Positions 17,587 to 26,885 of a stretch of 64,000 bases of DNA are shown in pieces (position 1 is the stretch's first letter; each line of letters opens with the position of its first letter). Position numbers and translations under genes: made by a program. This DNA is from an uncultured Alphaproteobacteria bacterium (GTDB taxonomy: Bacteria > Pseudomonadota > Alphaproteobacteria > HIMB59). The notes below the pieces were generated by a model, which saw only the letters and a list, made by a program, of their open reading frames with translations, had not been told where the DNA came from and did no database searches. The stretch covers positions 558,001 to 622,000 of the forward strand of contig CACMGP010000001.1 of assembly GCA_902613185.1 (NCBI GenBank), written 5' to 3'.

Positions 17587-18319
17587 AAGAAATCTCCTTT
17601 AAAATCAATCCTTTTGATGGAACTGTTGGTCCAGCTAGGCTTCTATCTTTAGCTTCGATTAATTCTTTTATCCAATTAATATTTTTGTTTTTTAATCCAA
17701 CTTCTAATAAAGAACCAACCATTATTCTAATTTGTTGATAAAGGAAAGACTGTGCTTTAAATATAAAGATAATTTTTTTACCTTTCACTTCAATTGATGC
17801 ATCGTCTATAGTTCTAAGTGGTATGTTAGCTTGACATCCTTGTGCTCTAAATGAAGAAAAATCGTGCTTACCAAGAAACAACTTAACAGCTTTTTGCATT
17901 GAGTCTATATCCAAAAGTTGACGAATATGTATACTAAAATCATCCTCAATGACTGATGGTGCTTGACTATTAAAAACTTGATAATTATAAATTTTGCTCT
18001 TGGCTGTAAAACGTGCATTAAATTCTTGATCTACATTTTCTACTTTAGTAATTCTAATTTTTTCCGTTCCTAGATGAAAATTAATTCCATTTAAAATTTG
18101 ATATTCATCAAATTTTTTTTCTAACTCAAAATTAGCACATTGTGCTAGAGCATGTACTCCAGCATCAGTTCTCCCAGCACCCTGAATAGTTTTTTTTTCT
18201 CCAGAAAATTTAAATATTGCTTTCTCTATTTCGCCTTGCACGGTTTTCTCATTTTTCTGATATTGCCAACCACAATAAGGTAAACCATGATATTCGATTG
18301 TAAGTTTTATATTAGTCAT
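17582..18319 (-). CDS. truA: tRNA pseudouridine(38-40) synthase
   Basis: The 245-residue enzyme converts uridines 38-40 of the tRNA anticodon stem-loop to pseudouridine. The catalytic Asp is in GAGRTDAGVHA (near 52-62), with the N-terminal strand LTIEYHGLPYCGWQYQ and later FLYQQIRIMVGSLLEVG. It overlaps the end of fmt by 8 bp and lies in a def-fmt-truA operon. Its last codons contain the ribosome binding site for the following glycosyltransferase. Confidence 0.96.
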   Translation of the reverse strand: MTNIKLTIEYHGLPYCGWQYQKNEKTVQGEIEKAIFKFSGEKKTIQGAGRTDAGVHALAQCANFELEKKFDEYQILNGINFHLGTEKIRITKVENVDQEFNARFTAKSKIYNYQVFNSQAPSVIEDDFSIHIRQLLDIDSMQKAVKLFLGKHDFSSFRAQGCQANIPLRTIDDASIEVKGKKIIFIFKAQSFLYQQIRIMVGSLLEVGLKNKNINWIKELIEAKDRSLAGPTVPSKGLILKEISY

Positions 18320-19241
18320 TATCGATCATTGCATTTAATTGAAATTGATTATTTCCTAAAACAAATTCTTTAATATCTAATGGTTTCTTTCCTTCAGCTT
18401 GAATTTTTAAAATATCTAAGCTGTCATTTTTACATGCTACAGTAAGAGGTAAATTAATTATCTTACCCTCATCATCTTGTTTGTTAGAAATTTTAGCTTT
18501 CAAAATTTTAAATCTTTGACCCTTGTATTTAAACCACATTGCTGGTGATGGGTAAAAGGCTCTTACTTTTTTTTCAATTATATCTGCGGATAGTCCCCAA
18601 TCCACTCGTGTTTCAACTTTATCTATTTTTTTTGCATATGTGGATTGTGAATGGTCTTGTTCTTTTAATTGGACTTGGCCTAGAAAATATTTTTTTAGCG
18701 TGTTGAATAATAATGAGCAAGAATCATTACTGATTTGATCAATTAATTGCTTTCCATCAGTTAATTCATTAATTTCAATATTTTGTTGGGCTAAAATTGG
18801 GCCTTCATCAATTTGATCATTCATTTTCATTATACTAATGCCCGTTTCTTTATCATTATTTTCGATAGCTCTTTGAACAGGCGCTGCTCCTCTCCATCTT
18901 GGTAGAAGCGAGGCGTGTATGTTAATAAATCCGTGTAAGGGAGTATTTAGCCAATTTAGTGGAACTGTTTTCCCATATGCAAAAAGAATTGCGACATCAG
19001 GCTTTAATAATTTAAATTCTTTCAAAGATTTATCATCAAGTGTTTTGGGAGTAAAAACAGGAAGAAGTTGACTTTCTGCCCATTGTTGAACTGGTGTATT
19101 ATATTTTTTTTGTCCTCTAAATTTTTTTTTTGGCTCTTGTGTGTAAATTCCTACTATATCGTACCCACCAAGGTAAAGTGTCTTTAAGGGAGGAAGAGAA
19201 AATTCTGGTGAACCAAAATAAACTATTCTTTTTTTTTTCAT
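18312..19241 (-). CDS. fmt: Methionyl-tRNA formyltransferase
   Basis: This 309-residue enzyme transfers formyl from 10-formyl-THF to initiator Met-tRNA. The N-terminal Rossmann domain starts RIVYFGSPEFSLPPL. The catalytic signature is in INIHASLLPRWRGAAPVQRA, followed by the Asp-containing MNDQIDEGPIL. The C-terminal OB-like domain has AFYPSPAMWF. It begins one base after the def stop and overlaps truA, so formylation and deformylation genes are paired as usual. Confidence 0.96.
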   Translation of the reverse strand: MKKKRIVYFGSPEFSLPPLKTLYLGGYDIVGIYTQEPKKKFRGQKKYNTPVQQWAESQLLPVFTPKTLDDKSLKEFKLLKPDVAILFAYGKTVPLNWLNTPLHGFINIHASLLPRWRGAAPVQRAIENNDKETGISIMKMNDQIDEGPILAQQNIEINELTDGKQLIDQISNDSCSLLFNTLKKYFLGQVQLKEQDHSQSTYAKKIDKVETRVDWGLSADIIEKKVRAFYPSPAMWFKYKGQRFKILKAKISNKQDDEGKIINLPLTVACKNDSLDILKIQAEGKKPLDIKEFVLGNNQFQLNAMIDND

Positions 19242-19754
19242 TTAAATTTTTTCTATTTCTTTTTTATACTTTCTCATCTTTCTAATAATTACATCTCTTT
19301 TTAAACGACTTAAATGATCAACGAATAAAATTCCATTTAGATGATCTAATTCATGTTGTATGATCCTTGACTCAAAACCTGTAAATGTAGAAATTTTTTT
19401 TGAGTTGTCTTCATCAAGATACTCCATTTTAATTTTTTCAGGACGGTCTATTTCTGCAAAATGCTCTGGGAAAGATAAACAACCTTCTTCGTATGGTACT
19501 TTATTTTCATCTAATGATATAATTTTAGGATTTATCATTGTCATAGGTTTTTTTTCATCGTCTCTAGAGCTAGCATCAAGAATAAATATGCGAATACTTA
19601 AACCTATTTGTGGAGCAGCTAAACCTACTCCATTTGCAGTATACATAATTTCATACATTTGTTTTATTAATTCTCTATGATGTTCGTCTACTTGCGGTAA
19701 AGATACACTCTCTTTTTTTAATATGGGATCAGGTGCATAAATAAGTTTTAACAT
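19242..19754 (-). CDS. def: Peptide deformylase
   Basis: The 170-residue Fe/Zn hydrolase removes the N-formyl group from nascent proteins. All three motifs are present: GVGLAAPQIG, EEGCLSFPE with the metal Cys, and the HELDHLNG metal-binding helix. It is the first gene of the def-fmt-truA operon and starts about 75 bp downstream of the recR stop, on the same strand. Confidence 0.97.
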   Translation of the reverse strand: MLKLIYAPDPILKKESVSLPQVDEHHRELIKQMYEIMYTANGVGLAAPQIGLSIRIFILDASSRDDEKKPMTMINPKIISLDENKVPYEEGCLSFPEHFAEIDRPEKIKMEYLDEDNSKKISTFTGFESRIIQHELDHLNGILFVDHLSRLKRDVIIRKMRKYKKEIEKI

Positions 19755-19828
19755 GAAATTAAATATAGGTTAATTTATACAGTGATTAGTGGCAATAAAT
19801 CAAACTTTTACAGTGTTACTTTAAAAAT

Positions 19829-20425
19829 TTAGCTTAAGTTTTTACGCGACTCTAATGCTGCTCCTAGAGTATTATCATCTAAATAATGAATTTCGCTTCC
19901 TACGGGAACACCATACGCAAGTTGGGTTATTCTAATATTTTGATTTTCAAGTTTATCCTTTATTACTAATGCCGTGGTTTGTCCCTCAATTGTTGCGCTC
20001 AATGCTAGAATAATTTCTTGTACTTGATTGTTGATAATTCTTTCTTTGAGTTTGTTTAAATTTAAATCTTGTTCTGTGAAATTCTTTGAGGCTGATAGAA
20101 GTCCACCAATAACGTGATAGAGACCTTTATGATATCCAGATCTTTCAAATGCCCAAACATCAGCCATGTCTTCGACAATACATATAGTAGTTTTTAATCT
20201 ATTATCTGAAGAGCAAATTTTGCAAGGAGCAATGACGTCTAATATTCCACAATCGGTACACTTTTTTACCACAGATGCAGTCTCTTTTATACTCTCTCCT
20301 AAAGGTAACATTAATTCTTGTTTATTCTTCATCAAATATAAGGCTATTCTTTGCGCAGAGCGCTGCCCAATTCCAGGCAGTCTAGAAATTAAATTAATAA
20401 ATTTTTGAAGTTCGTCTTGTGACAA
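19829..20425 (-). CDS. recR: Recombination protein RecR
   Basis: This 198-residue protein acts with RecF/RecO to load RecA. It has an N-terminal helix-hairpin-helix (LISRLPGIGQRSAQRIA) and a four-Cys zinc finger (CTDCGILDVIAPCKIC). A Toprim domain has VEDMADVWAFER, and a C-terminal GVPVGSEIHYLD Walker-like segment follows. It lies 2 bp after ybaB in the conserved dnaX-ybaB-recR operon. Confidence 0.97.
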   Translation of the reverse strand: MSQDELQKFINLISRLPGIGQRSAQRIALYLMKNKQELMLPLGESIKETASVVKKCTDCGILDVIAPCKICSSDNRLKTTICIVEDMADVWAFERSGYHKGLYHVIGGLLSASKNFTEQDLNLNKLKERIINNQVQEIILALSATIEGQTTALVIKDKLENQNIRITQLAYGVPVGSEIHYLDDNTLGAALESRKNLS

Positions 20426-20427
20426 TT

Positions 20428-20763
20428 TTAAAAAGGCATCTTCATTCCTGGAGGTAATGGTAATCCTCCAGTTATTTTTTTCATTTCTTCAGCTGACATT
20501 TCCTCAACTTTTTCTTTTGCTTGATTAAGAGCAGCTTTGATTAAATCCTCAAGTACCTCTTTTTCATCAGAAGATAACAGTGATGGATCAATATCAATAG
20601 ATTGAACAATTTGTTTACCATTCATAATCACTTTGACCATTCCACCTCCAGACTCGGCTTCAACAGTTTTATTTTCCAATTCCTTCTGCATTTCTTGCAT
20701 TTTTGTTTGCATTTCTTGGACTTTTTTCATCATACCGCCCATATTACCCATCATTTTCGTCAC
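20428..20763 (-). CDS. ybaB: Nucleoid-associated protein YbaB/EbfC
   Basis: This 111-residue protein belongs to a family of dimeric DNA-binding proteins. A Met-rich, Gln/Glu-rich helix (GGMMKKVQEMQTKMQEMQK) is followed by the conserved AESGGGMVKVIMNGK and SSDEKEVLEDLIKAALNQAK. The C-terminus GLPLPPGMKMPF is typical. It overlaps the dnaX end by 20 bp, so it is likely translated by coupling, and is immediately followed by recR. Confidence 0.95.
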   Translation of the reverse strand: MTKMMGNMGGMMKKVQEMQTKMQEMQKELENKTVEAESGGGMVKVIMNGKQIVQSIDIDPSLLSSDEKEVLEDLIKAALNQAKEKVEEMSAEEMKKITGGLPLPPGMKMPF

Positions 20764-22348
20764 CTCTTTCTAATTCTTCAATATCTATAATCTTTGCATT
20801 AGGAAATTTAGCAAGAACTTTTTTAAACTCATCAGTCTTCATTTCTTGCTCAATTAACTCTTGTTTATATAGAGACTTAATTTTCTCTATAGTTGTTATT
20901 TCTTTTTTCTCAGTGACCTCAATCTGATATTCAGTCATAATATTTTTATATAGCTCTTCACTTCCATTAAAATTTTTATCAATAACATTAATATGGAGTA
21001 TTTTATTTTTTTCTGAGAATTCAATTACTTGAATATTTTCCATAATAATTCCTGCCATTAAAGGTGAAAAATTTTTTCCATAATATTGAAAAAAAAGATT
21101 ATGCATATCAATTTTATCTTTTAAAGACTTCTCTGGTAATTGATTTACTTTATTTTGAATTACTTGTTCAAGGTTAGGTGAGGCTTGACTTACATTTTGA
21201 TTGATTTCAGACTTTTTTTTTTCTTCTGAGACTGTTGATTGATTATCATTTAATAGGAATGCGCACCTTAGAAGAACCATTTCTAAAGTTATGTGTGGTT
21301 GAGGTGAAATTTTAATTTCATCATATCCTTTCATTAAGCTTTGCCAAAAAATATTAAGCTTACCTTGGTCAAATTGAATAATGTACGAGGCAAAATTTTT
21401 ATCTTCTTCAGTCAAGAACTCATCATTAAGAAGTTCTTTATTTATTTTTAATTTACATGACCAATTTATTATATTCATCATATCTTCTATAATTTTAGAG
21501 GTCTCTGATCCTCTTTGATACATTTCATCAAGCATAGCTATTAATTTTGGAAGATTATTATTTAAAATATGTTTAGATAATTCATATAAATCAGTTTGCT
21601 TTGCAAAACCAAGCATGTTGATGATTTCTTCTACAGTAATTTCTTTTTGAGATTTGAATACATTAGCTTGGTCTAATATACTAAGTGAGTCCCTAACTGA
21701 ACCTTCGCTAGCCTTTACTATTAAATTTAATGCATTCTTCGATATCGATATAGCCTCTTTTTCAGCAATACCCTCTAGAAAATTTAACAAAGTACTCTTA
21801 TCAACTCGTCTAAGATCAAATCTTTGGCATCTCGAAAGAATTGTTATCGGAACTTTAGATATTTCTGTAGTTGCGAATATGAATTTTGAGTGAGGCGGTG
21901 GCTCTTCAAGAGTTTTTAGTAGTGCATTAAAAGCACTTTTAGATAACATGTGTACTTCGTCAATTATATAAACTTTATATTTTCCAAGAACTGGATTATA
22001 TTTTACGTTCTCAATTATATCTCTTGCGTTTTCTACACTTGTGTTCGACGCAGCATCAATTTCTATAACATCCGGGTGTCTATCCTCAGTGATAGCTTTA
22101 GCTTGTTCACAATTATCTAAATCAGGTTTGTTGTTGTTATCAAAAACTGTACAATTTAACATTTTAGCTACAATTCTTGCCGTTGTTGTTTTGCCTACAC
22201 CACGAATACCAGTGAAAATATAAGCATTAGGAATTTTATTAAGCTCAATTGATTTTTGGATGGTATCAACCAAATACTCTTGTCCAATCAAATCTTGAAA
22301 GTTTGAAGGTCTATATTTTAATGCTAGGATTTTAGATTGATTTTTCAT
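20744..22348 (-). CDS. dnaX: DNA polymerase III subunits tau/gamma
   Basis: The 534-residue clamp-loader ATPase has YRPSNFQDLIGQEYLV and the Walker A motif GIRGVGKTTTARI. The Walker B/DEVH region is VYIIDEVHMLSKSAFNALLK, and the SRC sensor is ILSRCQRFDLR. The usual zinc module seems reduced: only two of the four Cys are evident around NCTVF...LDNCEQ. Domains I-III end near residue 365; domains IV-V are short. A run of ten A ending in an A-AAA-AAG heptamer at codons 376-379 may produce a 380-residue gamma form. It is downstream of the 4.5S RNA gene and starts the ybaB-recR operon. Confidence 0.96.
   Translation of the reverse strand: MKNQSKILALKYRPSNFQDLIGQEYLVDTIQKSIELNKIPNAYIFTGIRGVGKTTTARIVAKMLNCTVFDNNNKPDLDNCEQAKAITEDRHPDVIEIDAASNTSVENARDIIENVKYNPVLGKYKVYIIDEVHMLSKSAFNALLKTLEEPPPHSKFIFATTEISKVPITILSRCQRFDLRRVDKSTLLNFLEGIAEKEAISISKNALNLIVKASEGSVRDSLSILDQANVFKSQKEITVEEIINMLGFAKQTDLYELSKHILNNNLPKLIAMLDEMYQRGSETSKIIEDMMNIINWSCKLKINKELLNDEFLTEEDKNFASYIIQFDQGKLNIFWQSLMKGYDEIKISPQPHITLEMVLLRCAFLLNDNQSTVSEEKKKSEINQNVSQASPNLEQVIQNKVNQLPEKSLKDKIDMHNLFFQYYGKNFSPLMAGIIMENIQVIEFSEKNKILHINVIDKNFNGSEELYKNIMTEYQIEVTEKKEITTIEKIKSLYKQELIEQEMKTDEFKKVLAKFPNAKIIDIEELERGDENDG
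21206..21223 (-). promoter_or_regulatory. Candidate programmed frameshift/slippage site in dnaX
   Basis: On the coding strand GAA AAA AAA AAG is followed by TCT GAA. A -1 slip on A-AAA-AAG makes the next codons GTC TGA, ending translation after one residue, the same layout as the E. coli gamma frameshift. One extra A from transcriptional slippage gives the same result. I did not find a clear stimulatory stem-loop or upstream Shine-Dalgarno. Confidence 0.5.
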
Positions 22349-22360
22349 TACAGACTTGCA

Positions 22361-22449
22361 GGAGAATTACACGACCCAATTCTTTATGTTACGGCTGCTT
22401 TCTTTCGAACCTGACCGGATTGGCATAAAAAACTGCCCATGTAATTCTC
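22361..22449 (-). ncRNA. ffs: 4.5S signal recognition particle RNA
   Basis: On the minus strand a hairpin closes with GAGAATTACA and TGTAATTCTC. It contains the invariant SRP core GGTCAGGTTCGAAAG and AAGCAGCCGTAAC, with the GGTC/GAAAG tetraloop region and asymmetric AGCAGCC strand that bind Ffh. It is the small bacterial type, without an Alu domain. It lies directly upstream of dnaX on the same strand, a common alphaproteobacterial arrangement. Confidence 0.93.
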
Positions 22450-22486
22450 AAATTATCTTATAGCAGTATTAAATGAAAATATGAAG

Positions 22487-23326
22487 TTATTGTCTTACCC
22501 GATATGGAGATTTTTCAAAAACTCCTAATTTTCTGACTTTTGAGCAGTAATGATACATATCATCTAAAGCAAATTTGGTATTATCTTGTTCAGGGTGTCC
22601 TTCAATTTCACAATAAAATTGTGTTATTACAAAGTCAGCTCCGTAATTATAACTTTCAAGTTTTATCATATTTACATTATTAGTTGCAAAACCACCCATT
22701 ACTTTAAATAAAGAACCTGGTGTATTTTTTACGGAAAATAGAAATGATGATATATAAGTCTTTTTTTTGTCAAATTCTAAGTTTTCGTTTTTAGACATGA
22801 CATAGAATCTTGTAATGTTATTTAAAGAGTTTGCAAAATTCTCATCAATTACTTTTAATCCATATGTCTTACCTGCCAAGCTTGAAGCAATTGCGGCAGT
22901 ATCAAGTATTTTTTCATCAGAAATAGTTTTTGCAGAGCCAGCAGTGTCAGCTCCAATCAAAATATTTAAATCTAATTTTTGGATTTTATCACTACATTGT
23001 GCCAAAGCCTGTTCGTGACTTAAAATATTTTTAATATTTTCGATTTTACTATCTGGATGTATTAAGAGCTTGTGTTCAACTTTTTGGAAATGTTCGAAGT
23101 TTATATGCAAATTAGACTTAGGTATTAAACGATGAATATCAGCAACTCTCCCTGCAGCAGAATTTTCAATTGGAATCATAGCATAATCGACGTTACCCGA
23201 CTCTGCTTCATTCAAAGCAATCTCAAATGTTTTGCATGGAAGTGTTTCTGCACCTGAAAAAAAATCTTTTACAGCCAATTGACTGTAAGCTCCATCAACT
23301 CCTTGGAAAGATATTCTTTTACTCAT
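22487..23326 (-). CDS. pheA: Prephenate dehydratase
   Basis: The 279-residue stand-alone enzyme converts prephenate to phenylpyruvate in phenylalanine synthesis. It has FQGVDGAYSQLAV (usual G-x-x-G-x-Y-S), PIENSAAGRV and the catalytic NNITRFYV (T-R-F). A C-terminal ACT domain (FSVKNTPGSLFKVMGGFA, ESYNYGADFV) should give phenylalanine feedback. There is no chorismate mutase domain. Its start overlaps the end of kdsB by 8 bp. Confidence 0.96.
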   Translation of the reverse strand: MSKRISFQGVDGAYSQLAVKDFFSGAETLPCKTFEIALNEAESGNVDYAMIPIENSAAGRVADIHRLIPKSNLHINFEHFQKVEHKLLIHPDSKIENIKNILSHEQALAQCSDKIQKLDLNILIGADTAGSAKTISDEKILDTAAIASSLAGKTYGLKVIDENFANSLNNITRFYVMSKNENLEFDKKKTYISSFLFSVKNTPGSLFKVMGGFATNNVNMIKLESYNYGADFVITQFYCEIEGHPEQDNTKFALDDMYHYCSKVRKLGVFEKSPYRVRQ

Positions 23327-24038
23327 TTTTTAAAATTAATTGATTTACTCTATCTAAATCCTCTTTTGTATCAACACCCAAAATCTCCTCCTTTATTATA
23401 GAAATTCCAATTTTACTAGTATTGATTATCCGAAGTTGTTCTAATTTTTCATCAAGTTCTCTTTGGGTTTGAGGCATAGAGATAAAATCTAATAAGAATT
23501 TTTTATGATAAGCATACACTCCAATATGATGAAATACATTTTTATTAATTTTTAAATTGCTATCAAGTATTCTTGAAAAATTTGAAGCATAATTTAGTTG
23601 ATCTATTGTGACTTTTACTCTGGAACTATTTTTAGCCTCATCAATGTTAATAAATGGGCACGCTAGAGTGCTAATTTGGAATTGTGATAATTTCTCTTTT
23701 AGTAATTGCAAGTGATTGGCACTAATGAATGGCATATCTCCCTGAACATTAATAACAAATTTAAATTTTTTCATTTTCTCTAATTTTCTTACTGCCTCTC
23801 CAATTCTATCAGTACCAGACATATGATTAGGATTTGTCATGATAAATTTTAGTTTCATTTCTTCGCAATATTCTCTTACTTCTTGATCACATATGGCTAA
23901 CAATAAATTGTCCGTGATATCCGATACACGTTTGTAAATATAATGAAGCATGGGTAAGTCTCCAATCTTTGCAAAAGGTTTATTCGGAAATCTAGAAGCC
24001 TTTAGTCTGATTGGTATAACTATTATAGTATCGTTCAT
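23319..24038 (-). CDS. kdsB: 3-deoxy-manno-octulosonate cytidylyltransferase
   Basis: This 239-residue nucleotidyltransferase activates KDO as CMP-KDO for LPS inner core synthesis. IPIRLKASRFPNKPFAKIG is the CTP-binding start, followed by GTDRIGEAV, the VINVQGDMPFI catalytic strand and HIGVYAYHK. It implies a KDO-containing outer membrane. It is the first gene of a kdsB-pheA pair and is divergent from the cytochrome c gene. Confidence 0.95.
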   Translation of the reverse strand: MNDTIIVIPIRLKASRFPNKPFAKIGDLPMLHYIYKRVSDITDNLLLAICDQEVREYCEEMKLKFIMTNPNHMSGTDRIGEAVRKLEKMKKFKFVINVQGDMPFISANHLQLLKEKLSQFQISTLACPFINIDEAKNSSRVKVTIDQLNYASNFSRILDSNLKINKNVFHHIGVYAYHKKFLLDFISMPQTQRELDEKLEQLRIINTSKIGISIIKEEILGVDTKEDLDRVNQLILKNE

Positions 24039-24098
24039 TAATGCGACAAAAATCCGTTTTAAGTGCTATATTTTTAAACATAGACTTCTCTATCAAAT

Positions 24099-24617
24099 AT
24101 GGAAACCAATAAAATTCTAGGGGCAATAATCCTTGCCCTTTTGTTAGCTGCTGTTTTCTCTAAAGTTGCGGATATGGCTATTCATCCAGAGTTTCCCGAT
24201 GAACTAGCTTATAAAATTGAGGTCCCAGAGGGTGGTGTATCCTCAGAAATAAAGGAAGAGGTTAATATATTTGAGGTTCTTCCTGAAATAACCCCTATGT
24301 TAGCTTCAGCAAGTATGGAAAACGGCGAAAAAATTTTTAAAAAATGTGCCTCTTGTCACACACAAGTTAAAGGTGGAGAAAACAAAGTAGGTCCTGCTAT
24401 GTGGGGAATAGTAAATAGATCAAAGGGATCTATGGAAGGTTTTGCATATTCTGGTGCTTTGGTAGAATTTGGTGGTGATTGGAATGTTGAAGAGTTAAAC
24501 AAATTTTTGTTAAAACCTAAAAAGTATATAGTTGGAACAAAAATGAATTATAATGGTATAAAAAAAGACCAAGATAGAGCCGATTTAATTAAATGGCTAA
24601 GTTCTCTTAGCGATTAG
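24099..24617 (+). CDS. Membrane-anchored cytochrome c (CycM-like)
   Basis: The 172-residue protein has an uncleaved N-terminal membrane helix (about 7-22), a short linker and a class I cytochrome c domain. The haem site CASCH is at 83-87. VGPAMWGIVNRSKG follows, and the axial Met is in YIVGTKMNY. This layout matches the membrane-bound c552/CycM type of Alphaproteobacteria, which shuttles electrons from the bc1 complex to the terminal oxidase on the periplasmic face. Confidence 0.93.
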   Translation: METNKILGAIILALLLAAVFSKVADMAIHPEFPDELAYKIEVPEGGVSSEIKEEVNIFEVLPEITPMLASASMENGEKIFKKCASCHTQVKGGENKVGPAMWGIVNRSKGSMEGFAYSGALVEFGGDWNVEELNKFLLKPKKYIVGTKMNYNGIKKDQDRADLIKWLSSLSD

Positions 24618-24654
24618 AGTTTTCATTCATTAAATTTTCAATATCATATAAATA

Positions 24655-26352
24655 ATGAGTTCTGTATCCATAGATTCTAGTAAATTAAAAACTTTATTTG
24701 GAGCCTACTATGACAGAAGAATGATACGTATTCTTCTTTTAGGTATAATTAGTGGTTTCCCTTGGGTGTTAATTGCAAGCGCACTATCTTTGTGGTTAAA
24801 GGAGGAGGGTTTAAGTAGAAGCACTATAGGTTGGGCTGGACTAATTTTTGGAGTATATGCATTCAATTTTTTATGGGCACCAATAATCGATAGATTAAGA
24901 CTTCCTTTTTTGACTAATAAGATGGGTCATAGGAAATCAATAATTATATTGATGCAAACAGTCATCTTAATATGTCTTGTTATATGGAGTGTCTTAGAGC
25001 CAACACAAAACTTGGCTTTAATTATTGGAGTTGGGTTAGCTATAGCAATTTCATCTGCTACTCAAGACATAACAATTGATGCTCTGAGAATCGAACAAAT
25101 AAAGAAAGAGGAGACATCAAGCATGGCCGCAGGTGCAGCAATGGCTGTTGTTGGATGGTGGACTGGTTTTAAACTTGGTGGATTTATTTGTCTTGAGATA
25201 GCTGAGAGACTTGAAATATCAGGTGTTGAGCAATATTGGCAAGTAACATTTATTTTTTTAATGGCAATTATTGTTTTATGCAACATAGGTCTATCTTTTA
25301 TTCCGGAATCTAACAAAGAAAGATTTAAGCAAATGACTCAAACAGATATCAACAATACAAATGTGGAAAGTATAAAATTTGCAAGCTATCTTTTTCTTGT
25401 GACTGGTGCATTAGTATTAGCGGTTGGTGTTTTCTTTGAAAAAATATGGTTTTTTAATGCCAGTTTTCACTTTATTTCTATTGGGGTAATGTTTTATCTC
25501 GCTAAAATTTTCATAGAAAAATTTGGTGGTGTAAATCTCACAGGTTGTTTATTCATATTTTTAATTGGTTTGTGGTATTTATTTCTTTATTGGAGAAATG
25601 ACCTAATTGGTGGCTTTCAAATAGGGATAGTTCTTGTTGCAACAAGTATTTTTTTTACAGTTCTCTCTATCTTTAGTAAAAATTTCAGAGATGCAAAATC
25701 CTTACCTAAATATTTCTACTACATAAACAATGTTGTAGCTAATCCATTAAGCAGTTTTCTGAGAAATAATGGTGTTAAAATAGGGATTTCTATTCTTGCT
25801 TTTGTATTTTTATTCAAAATAGGTGAGGCGTTTCTGGGAAGAATGAGTTTAGTTTTTTATAAAGAAATTGGTTTTTCAAAGGGCGATATAGCTATATTTT
25901 CAAAAGCATTAGGCTGGATTACAACCATAGTATTTACACTCATTGGGGGAGCTATTGCTATGAGATCTGGTATTTTTAAGACATTAATAATTGCAGGTAT
26001 TGCCATGGCTAGCACAAATGTTTTGTTTTCTGTGCTTGCTTGGGTGGGACCATCAAAATTTCTTTTTGCCTTTGCCGTAATATTAGATGACTTAGCAGCA
26101 GCATTTGCAACAGTTGCATTTGTTGCATTTATATCTCTTTTAGTTGATCGTAGTTTTACTGCTACTCAATATGCTTTATTAGCCTCTGTTGGAACAGCAG
26201 GAAGAACTTTACTAGCTTCTTCTTCTGGAGCATTAGTTGATGGGTTAGGGGGTAACTGGGGATTATTTTTCATCATTACAGCTTTAATGGTAGTTCCCTC
26301 TTTAGTTTGTCTTTTATTAATTAAAAATAAAATTAAGTTTAATAAAGCTTAG
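24655..26352 (+). CDS. AmpG-like MFS permease
   Basis: The 565-residue integral membrane protein has about 14 hydrophobic segments. The N-terminal RMIRILLLGIISGFPWVLI, APIIDRL and ISSATQDITIDALRIE are typical of AmpG permeases, which import anhydromuropeptides for cell-wall recycling. An extra central hydrophobic region (about residues 240-350) makes it longer than E. coli AmpG (491). Substrate is inferred from family only. It ends 4 bp inside the convergent IalB-like gene. Confidence 0.85.
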   Translation: MSSVSIDSSKLKTLFGAYYDRRMIRILLLGIISGFPWVLIASALSLWLKEEGLSRSTIGWAGLIFGVYAFNFLWAPIIDRLRLPFLTNKMGHRKSIIILMQTVILICLVIWSVLEPTQNLALIIGVGLAIAISSATQDITIDALRIEQIKKEETSSMAAGAAMAVVGWWTGFKLGGFICLEIAERLEISGVEQYWQVTFIFLMAIIVLCNIGLSFIPESNKERFKQMTQTDINNTNVESIKFASYLFLVTGALVLAVGVFFEKIWFFNASFHFISIGVMFYLAKIFIEKFGGVNLTGCLFIFLIGLWYLFLYWRNDLIGGFQIGIVLVATSIFFTVLSIFSKNFRDAKSLPKYFYYINNVVANPLSSFLRNNGVKIGISILAFVFLFKIGEAFLGRMSLVFYKEIGFSKGDIAIFSKALGWITTIVFTLIGGAIAMRSGIFKTLIIAGIAMASTNVLFSVLAWVGPSKFLFAFAVILDDLAAAFATVAFVAFISLLVDRSFTATQYALLASVGTAGRTLLASSSGALVDGLGGNWGLFFIITALMVVPSLVCLLLIKNKIKFNKA

Positions 26353-26834
26353 TTAACCAGTGCAGAAGATAATTTATTATAACCAGCCGTAAAACCAGAT
26401 AATGAATACGTAATAGTCGCTTGTCTGTTATCTAATAATAATACTTTTAGATTAACTTGATTTCCAGCTTTGAAAAAATTAACAAAATTCTCTCCAATTA
26501 TTTCTGCAACAAAACAAGCACTTTGGTTACAGTATGCATAATCTAATTCCAAAGGATCCTTGTCATCAATTTGTAAAGAAACTGGGCTCTTTAGATTTAC
26601 AGCATGTGGAAAAGCTATTTGCATTTGAGTTAAATTTTCAGGATTTATAGTAATTGATAAATAGCTCACAACCTCCTCTGTATTTGGATCAAATACTAAT
26701 TCTCTTAGTTCACAGATTTTTTGTTTTTGCTCCTCAACACAAGAAAATTGCCAAGCATCAAAATTTTCTTGCTCTAAAATATGCTCATCAGCAAATAAAA
26801 TTCCTATTAATAAAAAATAACTAAGTATTATTCT
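26349..26834 (-). CDS. Invasion-associated locus B (IalB)-like periplasmic protein
   Basis: This protein of about 161 residues, starting at the second ATG, has a signal peptide ending before DEHILEQ. The IalB/AmtB-like pattern follows: FDAWQFSCVEEQKQKICELR with paired Cys, a Leu/Val-rich strand region, LDYAYCNQSACFVAEI with two more Cys, and a C-terminal TYSLSGFTAGYNKL. Alphaproteobacterial IalB proteins are periplasmic beta-sandwich proteins of uncertain role. The four Cys probably form two disulfides. Confidence 0.85.
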   Translation of the reverse strand, partial: RIILSYFLLIGILFADEHILEQENFDAWQFSCVEEQKQKICELRELVFDPNTEEVVSYLSITINPENLTQMQIAFPHAVNLKSPVSLQIDDKDPLELDYAYCNQSACFVAEIIGENFVNFFKAGNQVNLKVLLLDNRQATITYSLSGFTAGYNKLSSALVN

Positions 26835-26885
26835 CATAAAAAAAGCATACATAATGTAAAATATTATCCAATAAGGAAATTTGTA

